A stretch of 64,000 bases of DNA from Flavobacterium sp. 11 (GCF_002754315.1 NZ_PEFE01000001.1:3224001-3288000); one strand, 5' to 3'. Positions 9,105-18,740 are shown, counted from the stretch's first letter. The notes: generated by a model from the sequence alone, not told the origin. Made by a program: numbers and translations.

Positions 9105-11708
9105 ATGTCCTCTTTAAAAAAACACAGCCGACTTTATTTTCTAAGTATCCTCATTACACTGTTTGTTGCAGAAAATGTAAATGCCCAGCTGAAAAAAGTG
9201 ACGCTGCCGGACAGCCTGTTCTCTACTTATTATCATCAGAGAGTTTCACATTTCAGAACTTTGCCTAAAACCAATAACGATATTATTTTTTTAGGTAACA
9301 GCATAACTGACGGGGCAGAATGGAGCGAATTATTTTCTGACAGCCGCATAAAAAACCGAGGAATCAGTGGTGACATTAGTACTGGAGTTCTTAATCGCAT
9401 TGATGAAATAGCCTTCAGAAAACCGGCAAAAGTGTTTTTGATGATTGGAACAAATGACCTTTCAAGAAACACCTCAACAGACAGTATTTTTAAAAATATC
9501 ACAAGAGTTGTCTCTTATTTAAAACAGGAAAGTCCATCGACAAAGTTATATGTACAAAGCGTATTACCTGTAAATAATGTATATAAAAAATTTGACGGAC
9601 ACACCAGCAAAGGAGAGCAAATAAAACTTTTAAATACAAAGCTGAAGCAAAATGCAACGACATTTCATTATACCTATATTGACTTGCACACTCCGTTTTC
9701 TGATACAAACGGAAAATTAGCTAAACACCTCACTAATGATGGTTTACATCTAAAAGGAGATGGTTATTTAGTATGGAAGCATTTGGTTTATCCTTATGTT
9801 TTTGACTTGGAATCCAAACCTTCTTTACTACCTAAACCTCAACAATTAAAATGGAATAACGGTTCTTTCCCTTTGTCCTCTTTAACAACAATTCTTGTAG
9901 ATGATTCAGCATTGTTAAAAGAAGCTTTGGTTTTGAAAGAGACAATGGAACAGAAAGGATTGGAAGTAAAATTAGCCGATAAAGTATCGGGTAACGGAAA
10001 ATACATTCAGCTTCGTTTAGGAAATGTTACTGCGCCACAAAATCAATCCGAGGCGTATCATCTGAAAACAACAACAGATAAAATAGTGCTTACCGCCAAT
10101 ACTCCTCAGGGAATTTATAGTGGGATTCAAACTTTATTGCAGTTAATGCATGACAATGTTTTTGTTGATACTTCTGAAATCACGGATTGGCCAGCTTTTG
10201 CGTGGCGCGGATTTATGGTCGATGCAGGAAGAAATTATCAATCCATTAAACTGTTAAAACAACAGATTGATGTGATGGCGGCTTATAAGCTAAATATTTT
10301 TCACTTCCATCCTACTGAGGATATTGCCTGGCGTTTGCAAAGCAAATTATACCCACAGTTAACAGATCCGGAATATATGCTTCGCGATAAAGGCGAATAT
10401 TATACAGAGAATGATTTAAAAGAACTCATTAATTATTGCAAAGAACGTTACATAACCTTAGTTCCGGAAATTGATATGCCGGGTCATAGTGCCGCATTCA
10501 AAAGAGCTATGGGTGTGGATATGCAAAGTGATGCAGGCCTCGAAATTGTAAAAAACATAATTAAAGAGTTTTGTACCACCTATGATGTACCGTATTTGCA
10601 TTTAGGTGCCGATGAAGTAAAAATCACCAATCAGAAATTTTTGCCAGAAGTTATTGCCCTAACAGAAAGTTTAGGTAAAAAAGTAATCGGATGGGAACCC
10701 GGCGGGAATTTTAGCGATGGGGTAATACGTCAACTTTGGATGGAAGGAGCAACAAAAGTCAGTAAAAGCAAAAACATAAAATATTTGGATTCAAGACATC
10801 TGTACTTAAACCATATGGATCCTTTAGAAAGTGTCGTTACCATTTTTAATCGTCAAATATGTAATTTAACCGAAGGCAATGAAAATGCTTTGGGCGGTAT
10901 TGTATGCGTCTGGAATGATAGAGTTGTAGCCAATGAAGATGATGTTATGACAATGAATCCGGTGTATCCGGGCATGTTGACTTTTGCAGAACGCAGTTGG
11001 CGTGGTGGCGGTTATGCCGGTTGGACAGCAACCATTGGCGAACCGGAAACCGAAAGAGCAAATGCTTTTGCAGAGTTCGAAAACCGTTTATTGGACCAAA
11101 AAAAGCTCTATTTTAAAGGCTTAGATTTTAATTATGTGAAACAAGCTGATTTAGTTTGGGATATCTATGGACCTTTTGACAATAAAGGCGATTTAACCAA
11201 AACTTTTGCACCCGAAAAGATAAAATTTAATACATCAAAAGAAAAACCAATGTACAAAGCCACTGGAGGAACTTTGGTAATGAGACATTGGTGGGCACCG
11301 CAAATTTCGGGCATTATAGAGCAACCACAAGAAAATACGACTTGGTATGCTCAAACCCAAATTTGGAGTGATGAAGATAAGGAGCAAGAATTTTGGATTG
11401 GTTTTAATAATTTATCCCGTTCCATGAACACCGATTCGCCAAATGCAGGCACTTGGAATAATTTAAATAGTTTAGTTTGGGTAAATAATCAGTTGATTAG
11501 TCCGCCACTTTGGAAACATCCGAACCAAAAAGGAAACTTAGAAATTCCACTGATTGATGAAGGATATGAGTTTAGAGAACCAACAAAAATTAGTTTAAAA
11601 AAGGGATGGAATATGGTTAAGGTAAAATTACCAGTAGCTTCATTTAAAGGGCTTAATTGGCAAAATCCAGTAAAATGGATGTTCACTTTTGTTGAACTAA
11701 GAAAATAA
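9105..11708 (+). CDS. SGNH esterase-GH20 beta-N-acetylhexosaminidase fusion
   Basis: An 867-residue exported protein. ATG 9105 gives a signal peptide ending near VNAQ. Residues ~40-235 are an SGNH hydrolase with LGNSITDGAEW and IGTNDLS. Then comes a GH20b-like domain and a GH20 barrel with GFMVDAGRNYQ, FHFHPTEDIAWRL, EIDMPGHSAA and the catalytic Asp503-Glu504 pair in HLGADEVKI. The C-terminal part is a beta-sandwich. GH20 enzymes remove terminal GlcNAc or GalNAc exposed once sialic acid and galactose are gone. The esterase module may deacetylate sugars in the same glycans. The tie to sialoglycan breakdown is inferred from context. Confidence 0.9.
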   Translation: MSSLKKHSRLYFLSILITLFVAENVNAQLKKVTLPDSLFSTYYHQRVSHFRTLPKTNNDIIFLGNSITDGAEWSELFSDSRIKNRGISGDISTGVLNRIDEIAFRKPAKVFLMIGTNDLSRNTSTDSIFKNITRVVSYLKQESPSTKLYVQSVLPVNNVYKKFDGHTSKGEQIKLLNTKLKQNATTFHYTYIDLHTPFSDTNGKLAKHLTNDGLHLKGDGYLVWKHLVYPYVFDLESKPSLLPKPQQLKWNNGSFPLSSLTTILVDDSALLKEALVLKETMEQKGLEVKLADKVSGNGKYIQLRLGNVTAPQNQSEAYHLKTTTDKIVLTANTPQGIYSGIQTLLQLMHDNVFVDTSEITDWPAFAWRGFMVDAGRNYQSIKLLKQQIDVMAAYKLNIFHFHPTEDIAWRLQSKLYPQLTDPEYMLRDKGEYYTENDLKELINYCKERYITLVPEIDMPGHSAAFKRAMGVDMQSDAGLEIVKNIIKEFCTTYDVPYLHLGADEVKITNQKFLPEVIALTESLGKKVIGWEPGGNFSDGVIRQLWMEGATKVSKSKNIKYLDSRHLYLNHMDPLESVVTIFNRQICNLTEGNENALGGIVCVWNDRVVANEDDVMTMNPVYPGMLTFAERSWRGGGYAGWTATIGEPETERANAFAEFENRLLDQKKLYFKGLDFNYVKQADLVWDIYGPFDNKGDLTKTFAPEKIKFNTSKEKPMYKATGGTLVMRHWWAPQISGIIEQPQENTTWYAQTQIWSDEDKEQEFWIGFNNLSRSMNTDSPNAGTWNNLNSLVWVNNQLISPPLWKHPNQKGNLEIPLIDEGYEFREPTKISLKKGWNMVKVKLPVASFKGLNWQNPVKWMFTFVELRK

Positions 11709-11750
11709 CACACAGGCATTTAAAACCTTTATAAATTGAAACTATAAAAA

Positions 11751-12872
11751 ATGAAAAAAGCTATTATTAACGGAATCGTACATACTGGCGAAGAAATAAT
11801 TAATGATGTCATTATTATAGAAAATGGAATAATTATTTCAGTTCAAAAAGAAATTCCTAATGATATTACCTTAATAAATTTACAGGGAAGTCATATTTCA
11901 GCAGGTTTTATAGACATACAAATAAACGGTGGAGAGCGACTTTATTTTAGTCAAAATCCAACAGAAGAAACCATTCAGGACATCTATGAAACTAGTTTAA
12001 AATATGGCACAACACATACACTTCCCTGTCTGATATCATCTTCTAAAGAAACCATTCTTCAAGGAATTGAAGCCATTCGCAATTATAAAGCAAAATATAC
12101 TAACGGAGTACTGGGAATGCATCTGGAAGGTCCTTTTTTGAATTCTTTAAAACGTGGTGCCCATAGTATTAATCAGGTTCGTAAACCGACTAATTCCGAA
12201 CTGGAAGAAATTATCCGCTATGGTAAAGACGTGATAAAAGTAGTTACAATTGCACCGGAATGTTTTACAGACGAGCAGCTGGATATGCTATTAGAAAGTG
12301 GTATCGTTATTTCTGCGGGACATTCGACGATGACCTACAAAGAAGCCCAATATTACTTTTCTAAAGGGATTAAACTGGTTACCCATTTATTTAATGCGAT
12401 GACTCAATTTGGGCATCGGGAACCGGGTTTAGTGGGAGCAACATTCGAAAATGAGAGCGTTTATGCTCCTGTTATTTTAGATGGCGCGCATTGTGATTAT
12501 GCCGCTGCTAGAGTAGCCTATAAACTAAAGCAAGATAAATTCTTTTTAATTAGTGATGCCGCTTTTTTAGGACGCAAAGTTTCCAGTTTTAAATGGGAGA
12601 ATTTTGATGCACATCTGGAAAATGGTTTTTACAGAAATGAAGAAGGCAATCTTGCCGGTGCCAGCATTTCGATGGAAGAAGCAGTTCAAAATGCTTTCAA
12701 TCATTTGAATGTATCGGCTGATGAAGCAATTAAAATGGCTACTTGTCGAGTGGCAAGTGCTATTAAGATGGAAAATCAATTGGGCAAAATAAAACCCGGA
12801 TTTCCAGCAAGTTTTGTAACATTCAACGATAATCTGACAAGAATAGAAACCCTAAATTATAATCCGATTTAA
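11751..12872 (+). CDS. nagA: N-acetylglucosamine-6-phosphate deacetylase
   Basis: A 373-residue cytoplasmic amidohydrolase that converts GlcNAc-6-phosphate to glucosamine-6-phosphate and acetate. Family motifs are GFIDIQINGG, MHLEGPFLN with the metal-binding Glu, the metal-site histidines in SAGHSTMTY and THLFNAMT, ILDGAHCD, and ISDAAFLGR with the catalytic Asp. Length and order are normal for NagA. It is followed 42 bp later by the NagB fusion, so the two last cytoplasmic steps of the pathway are adjacent. The kinase that supplies its substrate is not in the window. Confidence 0.93.
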   Translation: MKKAIINGIVHTGEEIINDVIIIENGIIISVQKEIPNDITLINLQGSHISAGFIDIQINGGERLYFSQNPTEETIQDIYETSLKYGTTHTLPCLISSSKETILQGIEAIRNYKAKYTNGVLGMHLEGPFLNSLKRGAHSINQVRKPTNSELEEIIRYGKDVIKVVTIAPECFTDEQLDMLLESGIVISAGHSTMTYKEAQYYFSKGIKLVTHLFNAMTQFGHREPGLVGATFENESVYAPVILDGAHCDYAAARVAYKLKQDKFFLISDAAFLGRKVSSFKWENFDAHLENGFYRNEEGNLAGASISMEEAVQNAFNHLNVSADEAIKMATCRVASAIKMENQLGKIKPGFPASFVTFNDNLTRIETLNYNPI

Positions 12873-12914
12873 GCAATCAACATTAAAAAACTACACAACT
12901 AACTCAAATAAAAA

Positions 12915-14858
12915 ATGAAAATGAAAAGTGTTTTAGAAATCAAACCCGACATCAGTTATAAAAGTGCCGGCAAATTTGAAGAAACGAGATTCGAAAAAAT
13001 CCACAATGAAATTTTCAAAAATTCTGTTGAAGCTTCAAAAATTGTTGCACAAGAAATAGCAGCATTAATTAGATCTAAACAAGCCAAAAATAAACCCTGT
13101 GTACTTGGATTGGCAACAGGTTCATCTCCTATAAAAGTCTATGAAGAATTGGTACGAATGTATAAAGAAGAAGAACTTAGCTTTAGTAATGTAGTGACTT
13201 TCAATTTGGATGAATACTATCCAATGACCAAAGAAAACCACCAAAGCTATCATTATTTCATGCATCAACATCTTTTTAATCATATCGACATCAAACCAGA
13301 AAACATCAATATTCCTGACGGAACGATAAGCATTGAAAACCTGAACCAGTATTGCGTTGATTATGAAATGAAAATAAAAAATGCTGGAGGGCTAGATTTC
13401 CAATTGTTGGGAATTGGTCGTACAGGTCACGTAGGATTCAATGAGCCGGGTTCCCATATCAATTCAGGAACCCGAATTATTACTTTGGACCACATTACCA
13501 GAGTAGATGCCTCTTCTGATTTCAACGGGATTGACAACGTTCCTAAAAGAGCTATTACGATGGGAGTTTCTACCATTTTGAGGTCTAAAAGAATTGTTTT
13601 AATGGCTTGGGGCCAAAATAAAGCTTCCATTATCAAGAGAACTATTCAAGGAGAAATAAGCCCTGATGTTCCGGCTACCTTTTTACAAAATCACAACAAT
13701 ACAACTTTCGTTTTAGACCAATCTGCCGCTTCTGAATTAACCCGATTTGATACGCCATGGTTGGTCGGAGAATGTGTTTGGACCAAGGAATTAAAACACA
13801 AGGCTATCGTTTGGCTTTGCCAAAAAACCAATCAATCCATATTAAAATTGACCGACAGGGATTACAACAACAACGGAATGTCCGATCTTTTGGCGCAAGA
13901 AGGTTCTGCTTATGATTTGAATATTAATATGTTTAATGTGTTGCAACATACCATTACCGGATGGCCGGGTGGAAAACCCAATACCGATGATTCCCACAGA
14001 CCGGAAAGAGCCAATCCTGCCAAGAAAAGGGTGATTCTTTTTAGTCCGCATCCGGATGATGACGTAATTTCTATGGGAGGAACTTTTTCTAAATTGATAA
14101 AACAAGGACATGATGTTCATGTAGTATACCAAACTTCCGGAAACATTGCCGTTACAGACGATGAAGCACTAAAATTTGCCGAAGTTTGCAACGATTTTGT
14201 CGGTGAAAAAGATTTGGGAATTAACTTCCAGGAGATCATTGATTTCATCAACAACAAAACAGAAAACCAAATTGATTCTCTTGAAGTTCGAAAATTAAAA
14301 GGATTAATAAGACGTCGCGAATCGTATGCCGCAACAAGGTACATTGGATTGAAAGATGAAAATACACACTTTTTAGACCTTCCTTTTTATGAAACGGGTC
14401 GAGTAAATAAAAACCCATTGGGAGATGAGGATATAACCATTGTAAAAGATATTATTGCAAAAATAAGACCACACCAGGTTTTTGCTGCAGGAGATTTGGC
14501 AGATCCGCATGGCACACACGAAGTTTGCCTGAATGCTATTTTTGCCGCCTTAAAACAACTCAAACCGGAACCTTACATGAATGATTGTTGGTTGTGGTTG
14601 TACAGAGGTGCTTGGCATGAATGGGATATCCACGAAATAGATATGGCTGTTCCACTAAGTCCTGATGAGGTTTTACTAAAAAGACATGCTATTTTGTACC
14701 ACCAATCCCAAAAAGACAGAGTGATGTTTCAAGGAAATGACTCCAGAGAATTTTGGGTACGAGCCGAAGATCGCAACAAAAATACAGCCAAACTGTACGA
14801 CGATTTAGGTTTGGCCGAATATGAAGCAATTGAAGCTTTTAAACGTTTTGATTATTAA
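12915..14858 (+). CDS. nagB: Glucosamine-6-phosphate deaminase fused to a PIG-L/LmbE deacetylase domain
   Basis: A 647-residue protein, far longer than the ~260 residues of free NagB. Residues ~45-300 are the deaminase, with GLATGSSPIKVYEEL, FNLDEYYPM and GIGRTGHVGFNEPGS, which would make fructose-6-phosphate and ammonia. From about residue 370 there is a PIG-L/LmbE domain with a zinc-binding SPHPDDDVISMGG motif and ADPHGTHE later. The same two-domain form is known in Bacteroides as a 'glucosamine-6-phosphate deaminase-like' protein. The role of the second domain is unknown; an extra sugar deacetylase activity is plausible. ATG 12921 is an alternative start two codons in. Confidence 0.9.
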   Translation: MKMKSVLEIKPDISYKSAGKFEETRFEKIHNEIFKNSVEASKIVAQEIAALIRSKQAKNKPCVLGLATGSSPIKVYEELVRMYKEEELSFSNVVTFNLDEYYPMTKENHQSYHYFMHQHLFNHIDIKPENINIPDGTISIENLNQYCVDYEMKIKNAGGLDFQLLGIGRTGHVGFNEPGSHINSGTRIITLDHITRVDASSDFNGIDNVPKRAITMGVSTILRSKRIVLMAWGQNKASIIKRTIQGEISPDVPATFLQNHNNTTFVLDQSAASELTRFDTPWLVGECVWTKELKHKAIVWLCQKTNQSILKLTDRDYNNNGMSDLLAQEGSAYDLNINMFNVLQHTITGWPGGKPNTDDSHRPERANPAKKRVILFSPHPDDDVISMGGTFSKLIKQGHDVHVVYQTSGNIAVTDDEALKFAEVCNDFVGEKDLGINFQEIIDFINNKTENQIDSLEVRKLKGLIRRRESYAATRYIGLKDENTHFLDLPFYETGRVNKNPLGDEDITIVKDIIAKIRPHQVFAAGDLADPHGTHEVCLNAIFAALKQLKPEPYMNDCWLWLYRGAWHEWDIHEIDMAVPLSPDEVLLKRHAILYHQSQKDRVMFQGNDSREFWVRAEDRNKNTAKLYDDLGLAEYEAIEAFKRFDY

Positions 14859-14935
14859 ACGATTCAAAATAATATGATTGGATTAAGTGTTCGATTTTAT
14901 TCTGCTCTTTACTAATTATTTTTTTATTGAAATCA

Positions 14936-14972
14936 AAAGTCTGTAAATACTACTATTTACAGACTTTTTTTG
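14936..14972 (+). terminator. Rho-independent terminator ending the sialic acid operon
   Basis: A 14-bp perfect stem (14936-14949 with 14954-14967) and a 4-nt loop are followed by a T-run. It lies 77 bp after the nagB stop and closes the long plus-strand operon. Confidence 0.85.
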
Positions 14973-15090
14973 TTTGTACTATTCTGCAGAACATAAAAAA
15001 AATTGAATGTTTTTTCCAACAAGACAATAAGAAAACCTAAATATTCAACAACTCGTTCTCTTAAATATATCCTAAATAATTCATATTAAA

Positions 15091-15120
15091 TTGGCATATC
15101 GGGAAAAGTCGATATATTTG
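15091..15120 (+). promoter_or_regulatory. Bacteroidetes-type promoter of the ArsR-family gene
   Basis: TATATTTG at 15113-15120 matches the TAnnTTTG -7 consensus, with TTG at 15091-15093 and a 19-nt spacer. The box ends only 4 nt before the ATG at 15125, so the transcript would be leaderless or nearly so. Confidence 0.65.
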
Positions 15121-15124
15121 CACT

Positions 15125-15424
15125 ATGGATCATACAGAAATATTTAAAGCATTATCAAACAAGTCCAGACTACAAATACTGGAATGGCTAAAAGAACCTG
15201 AAATAAATTTTCCCGAACAAATGGCTGAATGTTATGAACACGGTGTTTGCGTAGGACAAATACAAGCCAAAGCGGGACTCACCCAATCAACAGTTTCAGA
15301 ATATTTATCAATTCTTCAACGCGCAGGATTTATAGAATCTACCCGTGTTGGACAATGGACCTATTACAAACGCAACGAAAAAGCATTTACAGCACTGAGC
15401 AAAATAATCGAATCTAATCTATAA
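15125..15424 (+). CDS. ArsR-family winged-helix transcriptional regulator
   Basis: A 99-residue ArsR/SmtB-type repressor. It begins with the typical IFKALSNKSRLQILEWL helix. The helix-turn-helix GQIQAKAGLTQSTVSEYLSIL and a wing around GFIESTRVGQWTYYKR follow. Two cysteines (AECYEHGVC) precede the recognition region and could be redox or electrophile sensors, but no metal-site CxCxxC is present. It lies 6 bp upstream of an Old Yellow Enzyme gene and probably controls it; regulation of electrophile detoxification is an inference from that neighbour. Confidence 0.85.
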   Translation: MDHTEIFKALSNKSRLQILEWLKEPEINFPEQMAECYEHGVCVGQIQAKAGLTQSTVSEYLSILQRAGFIESTRVGQWTYYKRNEKAFTALSKIIESNL

Positions 15425-15430
15425 AACAAT

Positions 15431-16537
15431 ATGAATACTAATAGCTTATTTACGCCCTTCAAATTGAAGACGCTAAATCTTAAAAATAGAATTGTAATGG
15501 CGCCTATGACGCGCTCATTTTCTCCAAATGGAGTACCAACAGATGCTGTAGCAGCTTATTATCAAAAAAGAGCTGAAGGCGAAGTAGGTTTAATATTATC
15601 TGAAGGAACTGTGATTAACAGACCTTCTTCATCAAATGATGCCAATGTACCTCACTTTTACGGAGAGGAATCTTTGGCAGGATGGAAACAAGTGATTGAT
15701 GGCGTGCATTCTGCAGGCGGACAGATGGGACCACAGATATGGCACATGGGAATTATGGACAATCACCATTCCGGTTGGGTTCCACCAGTACCTTTTGAAG
15801 GACCATCAGGATTAAACAGACCGGGTTTTAGCAATGGAACTACCATGACAATAAATGATATCGAAAATACCATTATTGCTTTTGGAAAAGCTGCTGCTGA
15901 TGCCAAAAGATTAGGTTTTGACTGTATCGAAATTCACGGTGCTCACGATTATCTGATCGATCAATTTTTCTGGGATGCAACAAATCTGCGTACCGATAAT
16001 TACGGTGGTAAAACCTTAACAGAACGTACTCGTTTTGCCGTAGAAGTGATTAAAGAAATCAGAAAACAAGTAGGTGAAGATTTTGCCATAATCATGAGAC
16101 TTTCTCAGTTTAAACCTTCGGATTACAACTTTAAACTGGCAAAAACACCTCAAGAAATGGAAGCTTGGCTTAGTCCTTTGATTGATGCCGGTGTCGATGT
16201 TTTGCATTGTTCTCAACGTCGTTTTTGGGAACCGGAATTTGAAGACAATGACCTTAATTTTGCAGGATGGGCAAAAAAATTAACTGGAAAACCAACTATT
16301 ACTGTAGGTTCTGTTGGGCTTTCTGGAGATTTCTTCGGAGCTTTTACAGGCGAAAGTTCACAGCCAACCTCCTTGGATGAATTAACCAGACGTTTAGACA
16401 GAGGTGATTTTGACCTTGTAGCAGTAGGAAGACCTCTTTTATCAGACCCGAATTGGGTTAGCAAAATAAAAGCGGGAGAAAATGACCAACTAAAAGGCTT
16501 TAGCAAAGAAGCTTTGGGTGAATTAGTATTGGAATAA
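15431..16537 (+). CDS. Old Yellow Enzyme family NADH:flavin oxidoreductase / ene-reductase
   Basis: A 368-residue FMN-dependent TIM-barrel reductase. Motifs are FKLKTLNLKNRIVMAPMTRS at the N-terminus, FDCIEIHGAHDYLIDQFFW with the substrate-binding HxxH pattern, and LRTDNYGGK, as in N-ethylmaleimide reductase-like enzymes. It would reduce activated C=C bonds of electrophiles using NAD(P)H. It forms a two-gene unit with the ArsR-type regulator just upstream. The physiological substrate cannot be read from the sequence. Confidence 0.87.
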   Translation: MNTNSLFTPFKLKTLNLKNRIVMAPMTRSFSPNGVPTDAVAAYYQKRAEGEVGLILSEGTVINRPSSSNDANVPHFYGEESLAGWKQVIDGVHSAGGQMGPQIWHMGIMDNHHSGWVPPVPFEGPSGLNRPGFSNGTTMTINDIENTIIAFGKAAADAKRLGFDCIEIHGAHDYLIDQFFWDATNLRTDNYGGKTLTERTRFAVEVIKEIRKQVGEDFAIIMRLSQFKPSDYNFKLAKTPQEMEAWLSPLIDAGVDVLHCSQRRFWEPEFEDNDLNFAGWAKKLTGKPTITVGSVGLSGDFFGAFTGESSQPTSLDELTRRLDRGDFDLVAVGRPLLSDPNWVSKIKAGENDQLKGFSKEALGELVLE

Positions 16538-16918
16538 ATTAATGCAGTAAATTCCAAATGACTATTTTCTATAAACAAGTATATACGATTTTATCAATAG
16601 TCTTAATGACCACAACTAAGAGAGAAGTTTTAATCATTTCTCTCTTTTTTTATGATTACGAACAGCTTCATAAACATATTAGCTCATAATCTTTTAAAAT
16701 TTGGTTATTTTATAAAATGGATAACATAATAAATTACCAATTTTATAAACGAAAATACACTCAAATAAGCCCTATAAAATTCCGTAATATTTGATTTTTC
16801 GAAAACAATATTTTTTTATTATACTAGTAATCAAACTATTTACTAAATTTATTTAATTATAAATGACTCTGGAAAACAAAAAACTATAAATACTATTTTT
16901 TAATAAAACACTTTAAAA
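16538..16918. other. Intergenic region between ene-reductase and alcohol dehydrogenase
   Basis: This 381-bp A/T-rich stretch has one terminator near its middle (16618-16652) and no convincing reading frame. The last ~250 bp should hold the promoter of the alcohol dehydrogenase gene, but I see no good TAnnTTTG box. Confidence 0.5.
16618..16652 (+). terminator. Rho-independent terminator after the ene-reductase gene
   Basis: A 9-bp stem AAGAGAGAA/TTCTCTCTT is followed by a run of T residues, about 80 bp after the stop codon of the ene-reductase gene. Confidence 0.75.
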
Positions 16919-17980
16919 ATGAACACAACTACAAATGTAAAAGCGTACGGTACAGTTGCCGTTGATGCCCCTTTAGAACAAATGGATGTCCAACGCAGAG
17001 ATGCTACTGCAAAAGACATTGAAATCGAAATTTTGTATTGTGGTGTATGCCACTCTGATTTACACACTGCTAGAAATGATTGGGGATTTACCGCTTATCC
17101 TGCGGTTCCCGGCCATGAAATTGTGGGCAAAGTGACCAAAGTAGGAAACGAAGTTACTAAACTAAAAGTAGGTGATTTTGCTGCTGTAGGTTGTATGGTA
17201 GATTCATGCAAAACCTGCGATAATTGCAAACAAGACCTAGAACAATATTGCTCTAACGGTTTTATTGGTACTTATAATGGAGCAGACAAGCATTTAGGCG
17301 GAATGACTTTTGGAGGCTACTCGGAAAAAATTGTGGTAGACGAAGACTTCGTTTTAAAAGTGCCTGCTAATCTTGACTTGGCTGCTACAGCACCTTTATT
17401 ATGTGCGGGAATAACCACTTGGTCACCGCTTCGCCACTGGAAAGTTGGAAAAGGAAGTAAAGTTGCCGTTGTAGGTTTAGGCGGATTGGGACATATGGCC
17501 ATAAAATTAGCCAAAGGTTTGGGTGCCGAAGTTACCCTTTTCTCCAGAACACCAGAGAAAGAGAAAGATGCTTTCGAATTGGGTGCAGATGCTGTTGTCA
17601 TTTCAACTGACGAGAATCACATGAAGGCTGTAAATGGAAAATTCGATTTAATCATTGACACCGTTCCTTATGTTCATGACGTTAATCCGTATGTAGGAAC
17701 TTTAAACACTAATGGAACTTTGGTTTTGGTAGGTTATTTGGGTGGCTTGGAACCTATTTTGAATACTGTTCCGATGATTATGGGAAGGAAATCTGTAGCT
17801 GGTTCTTTAATTGGTGGAATTGCAGAAACTCAGGAAATGCTTGATTTCTGTGGAGAACATAATATTGTATCTGAAATTGAAGTAATCAAAATGCAGGATA
17901 TCAACGAAGCCTACGAAAGAATGCTAAAAAGTGATGTTCGTTATCGTTTTGTAATTGATATGGCTTCGCTAAAAAGCTAA
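16919..17980 (+). CDS. Zinc-dependent alcohol dehydrogenase (YahK/cinnamyl type)
   Basis: A 353-residue medium-chain dehydrogenase. The catalytic zinc site shows as CGVCHSDLH plus PGHEIVG. The structural zinc lobe shows as SCKTCDNCKQDLEQYC, with four cysteines. The Rossmann motif VVGLGGLGHMAIKLAKGLG follows. This pattern is that of NADP-dependent aldehyde reductases such as YahK, which detoxify reactive aldehydes. It has its own upstream spacer and a downstream terminator, so it is probably monocistronic. It may belong with the preceding ene-reductase in carbonyl stress defence. Confidence 0.9.
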   Translation: MNTTTNVKAYGTVAVDAPLEQMDVQRRDATAKDIEIEILYCGVCHSDLHTARNDWGFTAYPAVPGHEIVGKVTKVGNEVTKLKVGDFAAVGCMVDSCKTCDNCKQDLEQYCSNGFIGTYNGADKHLGGMTFGGYSEKIVVDEDFVLKVPANLDLAATAPLLCAGITTWSPLRHWKVGKGSKVAVVGLGGLGHMAIKLAKGLGAEVTLFSRTPEKEKDAFELGADAVVISTDENHMKAVNGKFDLIIDTVPYVHDVNPYVGTLNTNGTLVLVGYLGGLEPILNTVPMIMGRKSVAGSLIGGIAETQEMLDFCGEHNIVSEIEVIKMQDINEAYERMLKSDVRYRFVIDMASLKS

Positions 17981-18025
17981 ATTACGCTATACTTTTAGCC
18001 TTTTGCTATAGTCAGAATTGTAAAG

Positions 18026-18062
18026 AGAACGATGGTATTCAGTAGTATCATCGTTCTTTTTA
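18026..18062 (+). terminator. Rho-independent terminator after the alcohol dehydrogenase gene
   Basis: A 9-bp stem AGAACGATG/CATCGTTCT, extendable inward by weaker pairs, is followed by TTTTT. It lies 46 bp after the stop codon. Confidence 0.75.
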
Positions 18063-18243
18063 ATTTTAAAAAACATTATAAAACGTATCTTTTTACTCTG
18101 TTTAAAACCAATGTTTTTTTCAAAATTTGAATTTTTTGATTTTAGTAATATATTATTTGAATTGTATAAATTTTAAATTATTAAATTCATTAACTTGCAG
18201 TAACAGATATGTTGATTTTCATTTACTTAAAAAATAATATTAT

Positions 18244-18705
18244 ATGGCAATAATTAATCTTAAAATCAATAGTAAGGATTATTCAATAGATGTAGATCCT
18301 CAAATGCCACTTCTTTGGGCAATCAGAGATTTTGTAGGGTTAAAAGGAACTAAATATGGTTGTGGTATCGCGCAATGTGGTGCTTGTACAGTTCATCTAA
18401 ACGGTCAGCCGGTTCGCTCCTGCTCTTTGCCTGTAGCTGCTGTTGCAAATAAAAACATAACGACCATAGAAGGATTATCAGACGATAACTCGCATCCGAT
18501 TCAAAAAGCTTGGATAGAAGAGCAAGTCCCTCAATGTGGCTATTGTCAATCGGGTCAAATCATGGCTGCCGCAGCATTATTATCTAAAAATGCTTCTCCT
18601 AATGATGCCGATATTGATGCCGCAATGCAAGGGCATATTTGTAGATGTGGAACCTATCCGCGTATCAAACGAGCCATCAAGAAAGCATCAGAAAACAAGC
18701 CTTGA
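18244..18705 (+). CDS. 2Fe-2S subunit of a periplasmic molybdenum hydroxylase (IorA-like)
   Basis: A 153-residue small subunit of the xanthine-oxidase family. It carries two [2Fe-2S] clusters: a plant-ferredoxin type ([12 protein letters not shown]...RSC) and the four-helix type (CGYCQSGQI...CRCGTYPRI). It has normal length for IorA/CoxS proteins. It would pass electrons from the molybdenum site of the next gene product to the cytochrome c encoded downstream. The gene has no signal peptide of its own and is presumably exported as a complex with the Tat-targeted large subunit. The next gene starts 35 bp downstream. Confidence 0.92.
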   Translation: MAIINLKINSKDYSIDVDPQMPLLWAIRDFVGLKGTKYGCGIAQCGACTVHLNGQPVRSCSLPVAAVANKNITTIEGLSDDNSHPIQKAWIEEQVPQCGYCQSGQIMAAAALLSKNASPNDADIDAAMQGHICRCGTYPRIKRAIKKASENKP

Positions 18706-18740
18706 GAAGAGTACTAAAATAACCTATTCTTATATTTTAT

